Below are positions 1 through 8,595 of a DNA stretch of 64,000 nucleotides, piece after piece; within the stretch, counting starts at the first letter, position 1, and each line of letters starts with the position of its first letter. The position numbers were made by a program, and so were the translations under genes. A model generated the notes under the pieces. It had not been told where the DNA came from, did no database searches, and saw nothing but the letters and a program-made list of their open reading frames with translations. The DNA lies in NCBI RefSeq assembly GCF_010726085.1, contig NZ_AP022560.1, positions 1,240,001-1,304,000 of the forward strand, written 5' to 3'. Source of the DNA: Mycolicibacterium moriokaense. Its GTDB lineage: Bacteria; Actinomycetota; Actinomycetes; Mycobacteriales; Mycobacteriaceae.

Positions 1-498
1 CTGGTCGGTGAGGAGAACGGGGGCTGGCGGCTGATCACCACCCAGCTCAACAACGAGCGTGTGATGCTGGGGCCGGCAGGACGTTTCGCGTCGCTGTACG
101 ACCGGGTCCACGCGTGGGCGTCGAAGCCCGGCAGCAACGGCGACACCCCGGTGGACCATGACGACGTGAAGCGTTCGCTCGGTGAGCTCAAGGCGTTGTG
201 GCGGATCAACGAACTGCTGAACTGGCAGGTCGCCGCGTCGGGCGAGACCATCGACGTCGCGGACGCCGCGGCGACGAAGGTGTTCGGCACCGAGAAGATC
301 CAGTACGCCGGACGGCTGGCCGAGTCGATCGTGGGCAAGTACGGCAACCCGGCCGACGAAGACACCGCCGAACTGCTCGAGTGGTTGGATTCGCAGACCA
401 AGCGCAATCTGGTGATCACGTTCGGTGGAGGTGTGAACGAGGTGATGCGAGAGATGATCGCGGCGTCAGGTCTCAAGGTTCCGAGGGTTCCTCGGTGA
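1..498 (+). CDS. fadE29: Acyl-CoA dehydrogenase FadE29 (ChsE2), C-terminal part
   Basis: The reading frame is open from base 1, so only the last 165 residues are present and the start lies outside the window. The fragment ends in the C-terminal helical domain of acyl-CoA dehydrogenases, with the FGGG-V-NE motif near residue 142 that closes the FAD/subunit interface. In M. tuberculosis FadE29 pairs with FadE28 as an alpha2beta2 dehydrogenase acting on the three-carbon (propanoyl) side chain of the cholesterol remnant. The assignment rests on the family and on the next three genes, which are chsH2, chsH1 and ltp2 in the same order as Rv3542c-Rv3540c. The following gene starts 13 bases after the stop, so this is one operon. 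Confidence 0.88.
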   Translation: MVGEENGGWRLITTQLNNERVMLGPAGRFASLYDRVHAWASKPGSNGDTPVDHDDVKRSLGELKALWRINELLNWQVAASGETIDVADAAATKVFGTEKIQYAGRLAESIVGKYGNPADEDTAELLEWLDSQTKRNLVITFGGGVNEVMREMIAASGLKVPRVPR

Positions 499-511
499 GT
501 GGAGGACTGTG

Positions 512-1477
512 ATGAGCGCGATCGAGGACATCCAGAAGGCCGCCGAACGGGTCAAGGCCGAGGGCAAGAGCAAGCCGCGGGTCGGCCGGCACCCGGTCAA
601 CCAGCCGATGATCGACCATTGGCTCGATGCGATGGGGGACCGCAACCCCATCTATGTGGACGAGGAGGCCGCCAAGGCGGCGGGCCATCCCGGCATCGTC
701 GCTCCGCCCGCGATGATCCAGGTGTGGACCATGATGGGCCTCGGCGGCAACCGGCCCGACGACGATCCGCTTGGCAAGATCATCGGATTGTTCGACGAGG
801 CAGGCTATATCGGCGTCGTCGCCACCAACTGTGAGCAGACCTACCACCGCTACCTGCGTCCCGGCGAGGAGGTCAGCGTCTCCGCAGAGCTGACCGACGT
901 CGTCGGCCCCAAGCGAACCGCGCTCGGCGAAGGCTTCTTCATCACGCAGAAGATCTCTTGGCAGGTCGGCGACGAGGACGTCGCCGAGATGATGTGGCGC
1001 ATCATGAAATTCCGGCCCGCCGAGGCCGATAAGGCGGCTGCGTCGCAGGTGCCGCCGGACCTGGACGCGAATTCGATGATGCGGCCGGCGTCGTCGCGCG
1101 ACACGAAGTTCTTCTGGGACGGCGTGAACGCGCACGAGCTGCGAATCCAGAAGAAGCCCGACGGCACCCTGGTGCATCCGCCGGTGCCTGCCCTCTGGCA
1201 GGACAAGGAGGCGCCGATCGACTACGTCGTCGCCTCCGGCAAGGGCACCGTGTTCAGCTTCGTGGTACACCACGCCCCGAAGGTGCCCGGCCGCACACTG
1301 CCGTTCGTCATCGCACTGGTCGAACTCGAGGAGGGAGTCCGGATGCTCGGTGAGCTCCGCAACATCGACCCCGCCAAGGTAAAGATCGGATTGCCCGTCC
1401 GCGCAACGTATATCGACTTTCCCGAAGGTGATTCAGGTCCGGCCTGGACCCTCTACGCATGGGAGCCGGCCCAGTGA
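512..1477 (+). CDS. chsH2: ChsH2: MaoC-like hydratase subunit fused to a DUF35 domain
   Basis: A 321-residue protein with a hot-dog/MaoC-like domain (about residues 20-170) and a DUF35 OB-fold domain (about 198-318). In M. tuberculosis ChsH1-ChsH2 hydrates the C3-side-chain enoyl-CoA and the DUF35 part binds the aldolase Ltp2. The hydratase motif here reads GDRNPIYVD (42-50): the catalytic histidine of MaoC proteins is replaced by Tyr48, as expected for a subunit whose partner ChsH1 supplies catalysis. The DUF35 part has no cysteine, so no zinc ribbon. ATG at 512 is preferred over the GTG at 509 because GGAGG at 501-505 is then 6 bases upstream. The stop overlaps the next start. Confidence 0.92.
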   Translation: MSAIEDIQKAAERVKAEGKSKPRVGRHPVNQPMIDHWLDAMGDRNPIYVDEEAAKAAGHPGIVAPPAMIQVWTMMGLGGNRPDDDPLGKIIGLFDEAGYIGVVATNCEQTYHRYLRPGEEVSVSAELTDVVGPKRTALGEGFFITQKISWQVGDEDVAEMMWRIMKFRPAEADKAAASQVPPDLDANSMMRPASSRDTKFFWDGVNAHELRIQKKPDGTLVHPPVPALWQDKEAPIDYVVASGKGTVFSFVVHHAPKVPGRTLPFVIALVELEEGVRMLGELRNIDPAKVKIGLPVRATYIDFPEGDSGPAWTLYAWEPAQ

Positions 1478-1875
1478 GCGCGCCGACCGTGGAAGTGGGC
1501 ACCAAGCTGCCCGAGCTGTCGCTGTACGGCGACCCGACGTTCATCGTGTCGACGGCGATCGCCACGCGCGACTATCAGGACGTCCACCACGACCGGGACA
1601 AGGCGCAGGCCAAGGGATCCAAGGACATCTTCGTCAACATCCTCACCGACACCGGTCTCGTACAGCGCTACATCACCGACTGGGCCGGCCCGACGGCGAT
1701 CATCAAGTCGATCGGGCTGCGGTTGGGGGTGCCCTGGTACGCCTACGACACCGTGACTTTCCGAGGTGAGGTGACGGCGGTCGAAGACGGCGTGATCTCG
1801 CTGAAAGTGACTGGCAGCAACAGCCTTGGCGACCACGTGATCGCCACCGCGACCCTGACGATCGGAGATGCATGA
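1474..1875 (+). CDS. chsH1: ChsH1: MaoC-like enoyl-CoA hydratase catalytic subunit
   Basis: A 133-residue single hot-dog-fold protein, the usual length for ChsH1. The hydratase dyad is visible as Asp33 and His38 in RDYQDVHHD (32-40). The known role is hydration of 3-oxo-4,17-pregnadiene-20-carboxyl-CoA together with ChsH2. GTG at 1474 overlaps the chsH2 stop by four bases (GTGA), which suggests translational coupling. An ATG at 1459 would add five residues inside chsH2 and is less likely. The gene ends in an ATGA overlap with ltp2. Confidence 0.92.
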   Translation: MSAPTVEVGTKLPELSLYGDPTFIVSTAIATRDYQDVHHDRDKAQAKGSKDIFVNILTDTGLVQRYITDWAGPTAIIKSIGLRLGVPWYAYDTVTFRGEVTAVEDGVISLKVTGSNSLGDHVIATATLTIGDA

Positions 1876-3035
1876 GCGGTCTGTCCGGTAAGGCGGCGAT
1901 CGTGGGGATCGGCGCCACCGACTTCTCGAAGAACTCCGGCCGGAGTGAACTGCGGCTGGCGTCTGAAGCCGTGCTGGATGCGCTCGACGATGCGGGCCTG
2001 ACGCCTGCCGACGTGGACGGCATGGTCACGTTCACCATGGACTCCAACACCGAGGTGGCGATCGCGCGCGCCACCGGTATCGGAGAGCTGACGTTCTTCT
2101 CCAAGATCCACCACGGTGGCGGCGCGGCCTGCGCGACGGTTCAGCAGGCGGCGATCGCGGTCGCCACGGGTGTCGCGGATTGCGTTGTGGCATACCGGGC
2201 ATTCAACGAGCGCTCGGGGATGCGTTTCGGCCAGGTGCAGATGCGGTTGGTGGAGAACGCGGACTCGACGGGCGTGGACAACTCGTTCTCGTATCCGCAC
2301 GGCCTGTCGACGCCCGCCGCGCAGGTGGCGATGATCGCCCAGCGGTATATGCACTACTCCGGTGCGACGAGCCGGGACTTCGGTGTCGTGTCCGTGGCCG
2401 ACCGCAAGCACGCGGCCAAGAACCCGAAGGCGTACTTCTACGAGAAGCCGATCACCATCGAGGATCACCAGAACTCGCGGTGGATCGCCGAGCCGCTGCG
2501 GTTGCTCGACTGCTGCCAGGAGACCGATGGTGGTGTGGCGCTGGTGATCACGTCGGTCGAGCGCGCCAAGGATCTCAAGCACCGGCCCGCCGTCATCGAG
2601 GCGGCGTCACAGGGCTCCAGCCCCAACCAGTACTCGATGACCAGCTACTACCGGCCCGAGCTCGGCCTGCCGGAGATGGGCCTGGTGGGCAGGCAGCTGT
2701 GGGAGCAGTCCGGTCTGACACCGGCCGACATCCAGACCGCGATCCTGTACGACCACTTCACCCCGTTCACCCTGATTCAGTTGGAGGAGTTGGGATTCTG
2801 CGGCCGCGGCGAGGCCAAGGAGTTCATCGCCGACGGCGCCATCGAGGTCGGCGGCAGGCTGCCGATCAACACCCACGGTGGTCAGCTGGGCGAGGCGTAC
2901 ATCCACGGCATGAACGGCATCGCGGAGGGCGTCCGACAGCTGCGGGGCACGTCGGTCAACCCGGTGCCCGACGTCGAGCACGTGCTCGTCACGGCCGGGA
3001 CCGGGGTGCCCACCTCAGGCCTCATCCTGGGCTGA
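1872..3035 (+). CDS. ltp2: Ltp2: thiolase-fold retro-aldolase of the steroid side chain
   Basis: A 387-residue SCP2-thiolase-like protein. Ltp2 cleaves the 17-hydroxy-C3-side-chain CoA to androstenedione-type ketone and propionyl-CoA, working in a complex with the DUF35 domain of ChsH2. The thiolase nucleophile is missing: the segment around SKIHHGGGAA has His where thiolases have Cys. Tyr293 (in ILYDHF) and Tyr343 (in HGGQLGEAY) sit where the family has the two tyrosines proposed as catalytic. The ATG overlaps chsH1 (ATGA). It is the last gene of this plus-strand operon; chsH3 converges on it with a nine-base gap. Confidence 0.93.
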   Translation: MSGLSGKAAIVGIGATDFSKNSGRSELRLASEAVLDALDDAGLTPADVDGMVTFTMDSNTEVAIARATGIGELTFFSKIHHGGGAACATVQQAAIAVATGVADCVVAYRAFNERSGMRFGQVQMRLVENADSTGVDNSFSYPHGLSTPAAQVAMIAQRYMHYSGATSRDFGVVSVADRKHAAKNPKAYFYEKPITIEDHQNSRWIAEPLRLLDCCQETDGGVALVITSVERAKDLKHRPAVIEAASQGSSPNQYSMTSYYRPELGLPEMGLVGRQLWEQSGLTPADIQTAILYDHFTPFTLIQLEELGFCGRGEAKEFIADGAIEVGGRLPINTHGGQLGEAYIHGMNGIAEGVRQLRGTSVNPVPDVEHVLVTAGTGVPTSGLILG

Positions 3036-3044
3036 GCGCGGCGG

Positions 3045-3905
3045 TCAGGCCGGAATGAGCTCAACACCGGCCAGGGCGACAGCGTTGTCACGCTCGGGTG
3101 CGGTGACGACGGCAGCGAAGCCTTCGCCCTCCTTCCAGATGCTGGCCTTCAGCGTCTCGCCGGGGAACACGACGCCTGCGAACCTAGCTCCGTAGCTGGC
3201 GACACGAGCCGTATCGCCGTCGAGCAGGGTGTCCACGATCGTCTTGCACGTCATGCCATAGGTGCACAGCCCGTGCAGGATCGGCTGCGGAAAGCCGGCC
3301 GCGGCCGCGAAGTCAGGATCCGAGTGCAGCGGGTTGCGGTCGCCGCACATGCGGTACAGCAACGCCTGCTGCGGCGACACCGCGATCGCCACCTCGAAAT
3401 CCGGTGCGCGCTGGGGCGGTTCGGATGACGTCGACGGGCCGCGTTCACCACCGAAGCCACCCTCGCCACGCGCGAAGATCGACCGCCTCTGCTTCCACAG
3501 CAGGGTACCGTCGGGCGCGGAAACCGTTGTCTCCGACCAGATCACCGCGGCCTTGCCCTTGTCCCAGATATCCGTGAAACGGGTGACCGCGATGCCGGTG
3601 CCCGCCGGAGGGATCGGACCGGGCACGGACACCGCCTCGCTGGCGTGCAGCACCTTCGACAGTTCGATGTCGATACCCGGGAACCGGACAGCCGGTGGCT
3701 TCGTGTCGTGGAACGTCGCCGCGACGTTGCCGAACGTCGGCAGCACCTGCGGAGTGTCGTCGGTCAGATAGCGCAGCTCGCGCTTGTCCATCGGGTCGGC
3801 ACCCGCGCCGAGGCCGAGGTGGTAGAGCTGGATGTCGCTGCTGCTCCAAGAGAATTCCTTGGGCGGCAGTTCGGCGCCGAGCGCCTCGTCGAGATTGATG
3901 GGCAT
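3045..3905 (-). CDS. chsH3: ChsH3-like double hot-dog enoyl-CoA hydratase (Rv3538 type)
   Basis: A 286-residue MaoC-type protein with two hot-dog repeats, the same length as Rv3538. The C-terminal repeat carries the full hydratase motif YRMCGDRNPLHSD near residue 188, with Asp and His in place. The product is expected to hydrate a steroid side-chain 22-enoyl-CoA; in M. tuberculosis ChsH3 and EchA19 are reported to act on the same substrate with different stereochemistry. The start codon overlaps the kstD stop by one base, so the two genes form a minus-strand operon read from the KstR site at 5591. Confidence 0.87.
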   Translation of the reverse strand: MPINLDEALGAELPPKEFSWSSSDIQLYHLGLGAGADPMDKRELRYLTDDTPQVLPTFGNVAATFHDTKPPAVRFPGIDIELSKVLHASEAVSVPGPIPPAGTGIAVTRFTDIWDKGKAAVIWSETTVSAPDGTLLWKQRRSIFARGEGGFGGERGPSTSSEPPQRAPDFEVAIAVSPQQALLYRMCGDRNPLHSDPDFAAAAGFPQPILHGLCTYGMTCKTIVDTLLDGDTARVASYGARFAGVVFPGETLKASIWKEGEGFAAVVTAPERDNAVALAGVELIPA

Positions 3906-5587
3906 CAGTTCTTCCCCGCTATGTGCAGTGCTGCCAGGTATCCGAAGGTCATCGCCGGGCCGATCGTTCCACCAGGACCGGGATAGGTGTGGCCCATCAC
4001 CGGTGCGCTGACATTACCCGCCGCGTATAGACCCTCGATGATCGAGCCGTCGTCACGCTGCGCGCGTCCGTGGACGTCGGTGCGCACGCCACCCTTGGTG
4101 CCCAGATCGCCTGGCACCATCTTCGCTGCGTAATACGGGGGCTGGTTGATCTCGCCGAGGTTGGGGTTCGGCTTGTTCGTCGGGTCGCCGTAGTAGCGGT
4201 CGTAGGCACTCTCGCCGCGCTTGAAGTCCTCGTCGACACCGGATCGCGCGAACCCGTTGAAGCGTTCGACGGTCGCGGTCAACGTATCCACCGGAACACC
4301 CGTCTTCTCCGCCAGTTCCGCGATCGTGGCGGCCTTCACGATGACGCCGGACTCGAGCCACTTCGTCGGAATCCGTTGTCCGGGCTGCAAACCCGCAAAG
4401 ATATAGCGATCGCGGTACCGCTGGTCGAAGATCAACCACGCCGGGATGTTCTCGCCCGGCCCAGGACCCTGGCCGTACTGCCCGCCGTACATGTGGTGAC
4501 AGGCCTCGACGTAGGGCATCGACTCGTTCATGAAACGCTTGCCGGACATGTTGACGATGATCGACCCGGGGGAGTTGCGTTCGGAGAGCGCGAACCACGG
4601 AGCGCCGACCAGAGGAACGGTCGGACCCCACCAGGCATCCTCCATGATCTCCAGTGCAGCGCCGAGCTTTTCGGCCGCGATGATGCCGTCGCCGGTGTTG
4701 GCCTTGGCGCCCACCGTCCACTCGGTGGTGATGGGTGCGCGCTGGTACTTCACCCGCATCTGCTCGTTGTGCTCGAAGCCGCCGCAGCCCAGGATCACGC
4801 CGCGGCGGGCGCGGATCAGTTGGGGTTCAGAGCTTTCCGGTGCATTGGTATCGCGGACATAGATGCCGCACACCCTGCCGTCCTCGACGTACAGGTCGGT
4901 CAGCGCGGTGTTGAGCCGCACTGGGACGCCCGCCTTCTGCAACCCGATGCGCAGGGGTGCGATCAGTGCGCGTCCCATGCCGACGAGGTTCTTGCGGGTC
5001 GCATTGGCCCATACCGAACGGATGCCGACCTTCACGCTGCGCAGCACGCCGCGAGGGTGGCGCTTGAGCTGATTCAGGCGGACGTAGTCCTGCTGCATGA
5101 CGACCATGTTCAACGGCACCTTGCCGTACGGCGGCTCGAGGCCCTTCTCGTCGGGCCCCAGCTTGCGCGCGTTGAACGGCTTCGGCTCGATCGAACGGCC
5201 ACCGGGCCTACCGCCGGGTGTCTCGGGGTAGTAGTCGGAGTATCCGGGCACCCAGCACATCTTCAGTGGCGAGTTCTTCAGCACGAACGAGAGCATCTCG
5301 GGGCCGCGTTCGAGGTAGGTGTCGATCTTCTCGGCAGGCACCACATCACCGATGATCGCGTGCAGGTACTTGCGCGCGGCATCGGGTGAATCGGTGACGC
5401 CGTCACGCTTGAGTACTTCGTTATTCGGGATCCACACGCCGCCGCCGGACCGCGCAGTCGATCCACCGTAGTGCGGCGCCTTCTCGATGACGATCGTCGA
5501 TAACCCCTGGTGAGCCGCCGTCAGAGCGGCAACCATCCCGGCTGCTCCGCTTCCAACGACGACGACGTCGTACTCCTCATCCCTCAT
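3905..5587 (-). CDS. kstD: 3-ketosteroid delta-1-dehydrogenase KstD
   Basis: A 560-residue flavoprotein of the fumarate reductase/KSTD family. The N-terminal FAD site VVVGSGAAGMVAA lies at residues 9-21, and the C-terminal flavin site includes the GLYAAGN and GPGGTIGPA motifs. A Tyr-rich segment (PPYYAAKMVPGDLGTKGG, about residue 485) matches the position of the catalytic Tyr and Gly of characterised KSTDs. It introduces the C1-C2 double bond into ring A, and with KshA hydroxylation this opens ring B. ATG at 5587 begins four bases from the KstR operator, so repression would block the start region directly. Confidence 0.95.
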   Translation of the reverse strand: MRDEEYDVVVVGSGAAGMVAALTAAHQGLSTIVIEKAPHYGGSTARSGGGVWIPNNEVLKRDGVTDSPDAARKYLHAIIGDVVPAEKIDTYLERGPEMLSFVLKNSPLKMCWVPGYSDYYPETPGGRPGGRSIEPKPFNARKLGPDEKGLEPPYGKVPLNMVVMQQDYVRLNQLKRHPRGVLRSVKVGIRSVWANATRKNLVGMGRALIAPLRIGLQKAGVPVRLNTALTDLYVEDGRVCGIYVRDTNAPESSEPQLIRARRGVILGCGGFEHNEQMRVKYQRAPITTEWTVGAKANTGDGIIAAEKLGAALEIMEDAWWGPTVPLVGAPWFALSERNSPGSIIVNMSGKRFMNESMPYVEACHHMYGGQYGQGPGPGENIPAWLIFDQRYRDRYIFAGLQPGQRIPTKWLESGVIVKAATIAELAEKTGVPVDTLTATVERFNGFARSGVDEDFKRGESAYDRYYGDPTNKPNPNLGEINQPPYYAAKMVPGDLGTKGGVRTDVHGRAQRDDGSIIEGLYAAGNVSAPVMGHTYPGPGGTIGPAMTFGYLAALHIAGKN

Positions 5588-5590
5588 AAC

Positions 5591-5604
5591 TAGAACACGT
5601 TATA
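5591..5604. promoter_or_regulatory. KstR operator, kstD/hsaE divergent promoter
   Basis: TAGAACACGTTATA fits the KstR consensus TnnAACnnGTTnnA at every fixed position. It lies between the divergent kstD and hsaE genes, 4 bases from the kstD start and 132 bases from hsaE. No second site was seen in the intergenic region, so one operator may serve both directions. Confidence 0.88.
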
Positions 5605-5736
5605 GAATTGTCCTGTCCGGGCGCCACTGACCCCGCATTTCGGTCAGCGGAACGCTTAGTTCACCGAGGCCCGAACCGCACTACTATTTCGTTAACCGGG
5701 CTTTATCCGCCCTGGTAGCAGAGGGAGAGACCCGAA

Positions 5737-6522
5737 ATGTTGAGCGTCGAGACGCGCGAGAAACTGGCCGCTGACCTGGCCGAGGCCGAGCGCAGCCGGG
5801 TTCCGATCTCCCCGCTGACCGACGCGCATCCGGACATCGATGTCGTCGACGCCTACGAGATCCAACTGATCAACATCCGGCAACGGGTGGCCGAGGGCGC
5901 CCGAGTGATCGGGCACAAGGTCGGCCTCTCGTCGGAGGCCATGCAGAAGATGATGAACGTCGACGAGCCGGACTACGGGCATCTGCTCGACGAGATGGCC
6001 GTCTTCGAGAACGCGCCGGTCCAGACCGACAACTACCTTTACCCCCGCGTGGAGGTCGAGGTCGGCTTCATCCTGGCCGACGACCTGCCCGGCGCCGGGT
6101 GCACGGAGGACGATGTGCTGGCGGCGACGGCGGCGTTCGCCCCGGCGATCGAGTTGATCGACACCCGCATCAAGGAGTGGAAGATCTCGATCTGCGACAC
6201 CATCGCCGACAACGCGTCGTCGGCGGGCTGGGTGCTCGGCGAGGCGCGGGTGTCACCCAAGGACGTCGACATCCGCAACATCGGCGCCGTGCTCACCCGC
6301 AATGGCGAAGTGGTCGCGAAGGGCCGCAGCGATGCGGTGTTGGGAAACCCGGTCACGGCGGTGGCATGGCTGGCCCGCAAGGTGGATGGCTTCGGCGTCC
6401 GGCTGAAGGCCGGCGACATCGTGTTGCCCGGATCGTGCACCAAAGCCTTCGACGCCAACCCCGGCGATGACTTCATCGCCGACTTCGAGGGATTGGGCGC
6501 AGTCCACCTGAGTTTCGAGTAA
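5737..6522 (+). CDS. hsaE: 2-hydroxypenta-2,4-dienoate hydratase HsaE
   Basis: A 261-residue member of the fumarylacetoacetase/MhpD hydratase family, the same length as Rv3536c. Characteristic segments are GHKVGLSS (about residue 61), an EVEVGFIL strand with metal-binding acids (about 109) and the LPGSCTKA loop (about 230). HsaE hydrates the C6 2-hydroxyhexa-2,4-dienoate released from the steroid rings to a 4-hydroxy-2-oxoacid, which HsaF then cleaves. The start has a GGGAGAG ribosome site at about 5720. It is the first gene of the hsaEGF operon and is followed after 15 bases by hsaG. Confidence 0.93.
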   Translation: MLSVETREKLAADLAEAERSRVPISPLTDAHPDIDVVDAYEIQLINIRQRVAEGARVIGHKVGLSSEAMQKMMNVDEPDYGHLLDEMAVFENAPVQTDNYLYPRVEVEVGFILADDLPGAGCTEDDVLAATAAFAPAIELIDTRIKEWKISICDTIADNASSAGWVLGEARVSPKDVDIRNIGAVLTRNGEVVAKGRSDAVLGNPVTAVAWLARKVDGFGVRLKAGDIVLPGSCTKAFDANPGDDFIADFEGLGAVHLSFE

Positions 6523-6537
6523 CGAGGAGCACACACC

Positions 6538-7455
6538 ATGCCGCACAAGGCATCAGTCGCGATCGTCGGATCGGGAAACATCAGCACCGACCTGCTCTAC
6601 AAGCTGCTGCGCTCGGAGTGGCTTGAGCCTCGGTGGATGATCGGTATCGACCCCGAGAGCGAAGGCCTGGCGCGGGCACGCAAGCTCGGTCTGGAGACCT
6701 CACACGAAGGGGTCGACTGGCTGCTTGCGCAGAGCGAGAAACCCGACATGGTCTTCGAGGCGACCAGTGCCTACGTGCATCGTGATGCCGCGCCGCGCTA
6801 CGCCGAGGCGGGTATTCGTGCGATCGACCTCACCCCGGCTGCCGTCGGGCCCGGCGTGATTCCGCCAGCCAACCTGCGGGCGCATCTGGACGCGCCGAAC
6901 GTCAACATGGTGACCTGCGGCGGTCAGGCCACCATCCCGATCGTCTACGCGGTTTCACGTGCGGTGGAGGTGCCGTACGCCGAGATCGTCGCGTCGGTGT
7001 CGTCGGCGTCTGCCGGACCGGGTACCCGCGCGAACATCGACGAGTTCACCAAGACCACTAGTGCGGGTGTGGAGAACATCGGTGGGGCCAAGCGGGGCAA
7101 AGCGATCATCATTCTGAATCCGGCGGAGCCGCCGATGATCATGCGCGACACCATTTTCTGCGCGATCCCCGAGGATGCCGACCACGACGCGATCACGGCG
7201 TCGATCAAGGATGTGGTGGCTGAGGTGCAGACCTACGTGCCGGGCTACCGCCTGCTCAACGAGCCGCAGTTCGATGAGCCGTCGGTGGTCAACGGTGGCC
7301 AGCACGTCGTGACCACCTTCATCGAAGTGGAGGGTGCGGGCGACTATCTGCCGCCCTACGCTGGAAATCTGGACATCATGACCGCAGCGGCGGCCAAGGT
7401 CGGCGAGGAGATCGCAAAGGAATCACTCGCTGCGACAGCAGGAGGCCAGGCATGA
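6538..7455 (+). CDS. hsaG: Acylating (propion)aldehyde dehydrogenase HsaG
   Basis: A 305-residue CoA-acylating aldehyde dehydrogenase of the DmpF/BphJ type. The NAD-binding loop GSGNIS is at residues 11-16 and the acyl-enzyme cysteine is Cys127 in MVTCGGQA. HsaG converts the aldehyde released by HsaF to its CoA ester (propionyl-CoA for the cholesterol substrate) and forms a substrate-channelling complex with HsaF. A GAGGAG ribosome site precedes ATG 6538. The stop overlaps the hsaF start (ATGA), consistent with equal production of the two partners. Confidence 0.94.
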   Translation: MPHKASVAIVGSGNISTDLLYKLLRSEWLEPRWMIGIDPESEGLARARKLGLETSHEGVDWLLAQSEKPDMVFEATSAYVHRDAAPRYAEAGIRAIDLTPAAVGPGVIPPANLRAHLDAPNVNMVTCGGQATIPIVYAVSRAVEVPYAEIVASVSSASAGPGTRANIDEFTKTTSAGVENIGGAKRGKAIIILNPAEPPMIMRDTIFCAIPEDADHDAITASIKDVVAEVQTYVPGYRLLNEPQFDEPSVVNGGQHVVTTFIEVEGAGDYLPPYAGNLDIMTAAAAKVGEEIAKESLAATAGGQA

Positions 7456-8510
7456 GTGGCACCGATGGCATCTATTTCAATCCGATCTGGGACGTCCGGA
7501 TGACGGACACGTCGCTACGCGACGGCAGTCACCACAAACGGCACCAGTTCACCAAGGAGGAAGTGCACGCGATCGTCGCGGCGCTCGACGCCGCTGGTGT
7601 GCCGGTCATCGAGGTGACCCACGGTGACGGTCTTGGCGGCTCGAGTTTCAACTACGGCTTTTCCAAAACGCCCGAACAGGAACTGATCAAGCTCGCGGCC
7701 GAAACGGCCAAGGAATCCAAGATCGCCTTCCTGATGCTGCCCGGCGTTGGCACCAAGGAGGACATCAAGGAGGCGCAGAACAACGGCGGCGTGATCTGCC
7801 GGATCGCGACGCACTGCACCGAGGCCGACGTGTCGATCCAGCACTTCGGGTTGGCTCGCGAACTCGGCTTGGAGACGGTGGGCTTCCTGATGATGAGCCA
7901 CACGATTCCGCCGGAGGCGCTGGCGAAACAGGCGCGGATCATGGCCGACGCCGGCTGCCAGTGCGTGTACGTCGTCGACTCCGCGGGTGCGCTGGTGCTC
8001 GAGGGGGTGCGGGACCGTGTCGCCGCGCTGGTCGCCGAGCTGGGCGACGACGCGCAGGTCGGCTTCCACGGCCACGAGAACCTCGGGCTGGGCGTGGCCA
8101 ACTCGATTGAGGCTGTGCGGGCGGGCGCCAAGCAGATCGACGGGTCGTGCCGCCGCTTCGGCGCGGGTGCGGGCAATGCGCCGGTTGAGGCGCTGATCGG
8201 GGTGTTCGACAAGATCGGCGTGAAGACCGGTATCGACTTCTTCGACATCGCCGACGCCGCGGAAGAGGTGGTGGCGCCCGCGATGCCTGCCGAGTGCCTG
8301 CTCGACCGCAACGCACTGATCATGGGCTACTCCGGGGTGTACTCCAGCTTCCTCAAGCACGCCATCCGCCAGTCGGAGCGCTACGGCGTGCCTGCGCACA
8401 AGCTGTTGCACCGCGCCGGGCAGCGCAAGCTGATCGGCGGCCAGGAGGATCAGCTCATCGACATCGCGCTCGAGATCAAGCGCGAACAAGAAGCGGCAGC
8501 CGCCAAATAG
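7452..8510 (+). CDS. hsaF: 4-hydroxy-2-oxoacid aldolase HsaF
   Basis: A 352-residue HMGL-like TIM-barrel aldolase. The catalytic/metal motif [12 protein letters not shown] (17-28) supplies Arg23, Asp24 and His27, and the metal histidines are in GFHGHENLG (about 200). It cleaves 4-hydroxy-2-oxohexanoate to pyruvate and propanal, which is passed to HsaG. It is slightly longer than the M. tuberculosis homologue at both ends. It ends the operon: a 12-bp hairpin lies 14 bases after the stop. Confidence 0.94.
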   Translation: MSGTDGIYFNPIWDVRMTDTSLRDGSHHKRHQFTKEEVHAIVAALDAAGVPVIEVTHGDGLGGSSFNYGFSKTPEQELIKLAAETAKESKIAFLMLPGVGTKEDIKEAQNNGGVICRIATHCTEADVSIQHFGLARELGLETVGFLMMSHTIPPEALAKQARIMADAGCQCVYVVDSAGALVLEGVRDRVAALVAELGDDAQVGFHGHENLGLGVANSIEAVRAGAKQIDGSCRRFGAGAGNAPVEALIGVFDKIGVKTGIDFFDIADAAEEVVAPAMPAECLLDRNALIMGYSGVYSSFLKHAIRQSERYGVPAHKLLHRAGQRKLIGGQEDQLIDIALEIKREQEAAAAK

Positions 8511-8523
8511 CTTGGCGAATAGA

Positions 8524-8565
8524 CGCGAAAACCCCTGAAATTGTGGATATTTGGGGGTTTTCGCG
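8524..8565 (+). terminator. Hairpin terminator after hsaF (TRIT-like)
   Basis: CGCGAAAACCCC at 8524-8535 pairs perfectly with GGGGTTTTCGCG at 8554-8565 across an 18-base loop. There is no U tract. The right arm continues into ACTGCTCGCG, which resembles the right arm of the hairpin at 29911-29970. Both look like the mycobacterial rho-independent terminator family (TRIT) whose arms carry GCGAGCAGACGC. It lies between hsaF and the rqlH start at 8596. Confidence 0.65.
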
Positions 8566-8595
8566 ACTGCTCGCGCTGATGGCGGCATAGGGGCT

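Noticed and set aside
4070..5389. 439-codon plus-strand frame opposite kstD
   Set aside because: KstD is unmistakable on the minus strand and this frame shows only antisense composition.
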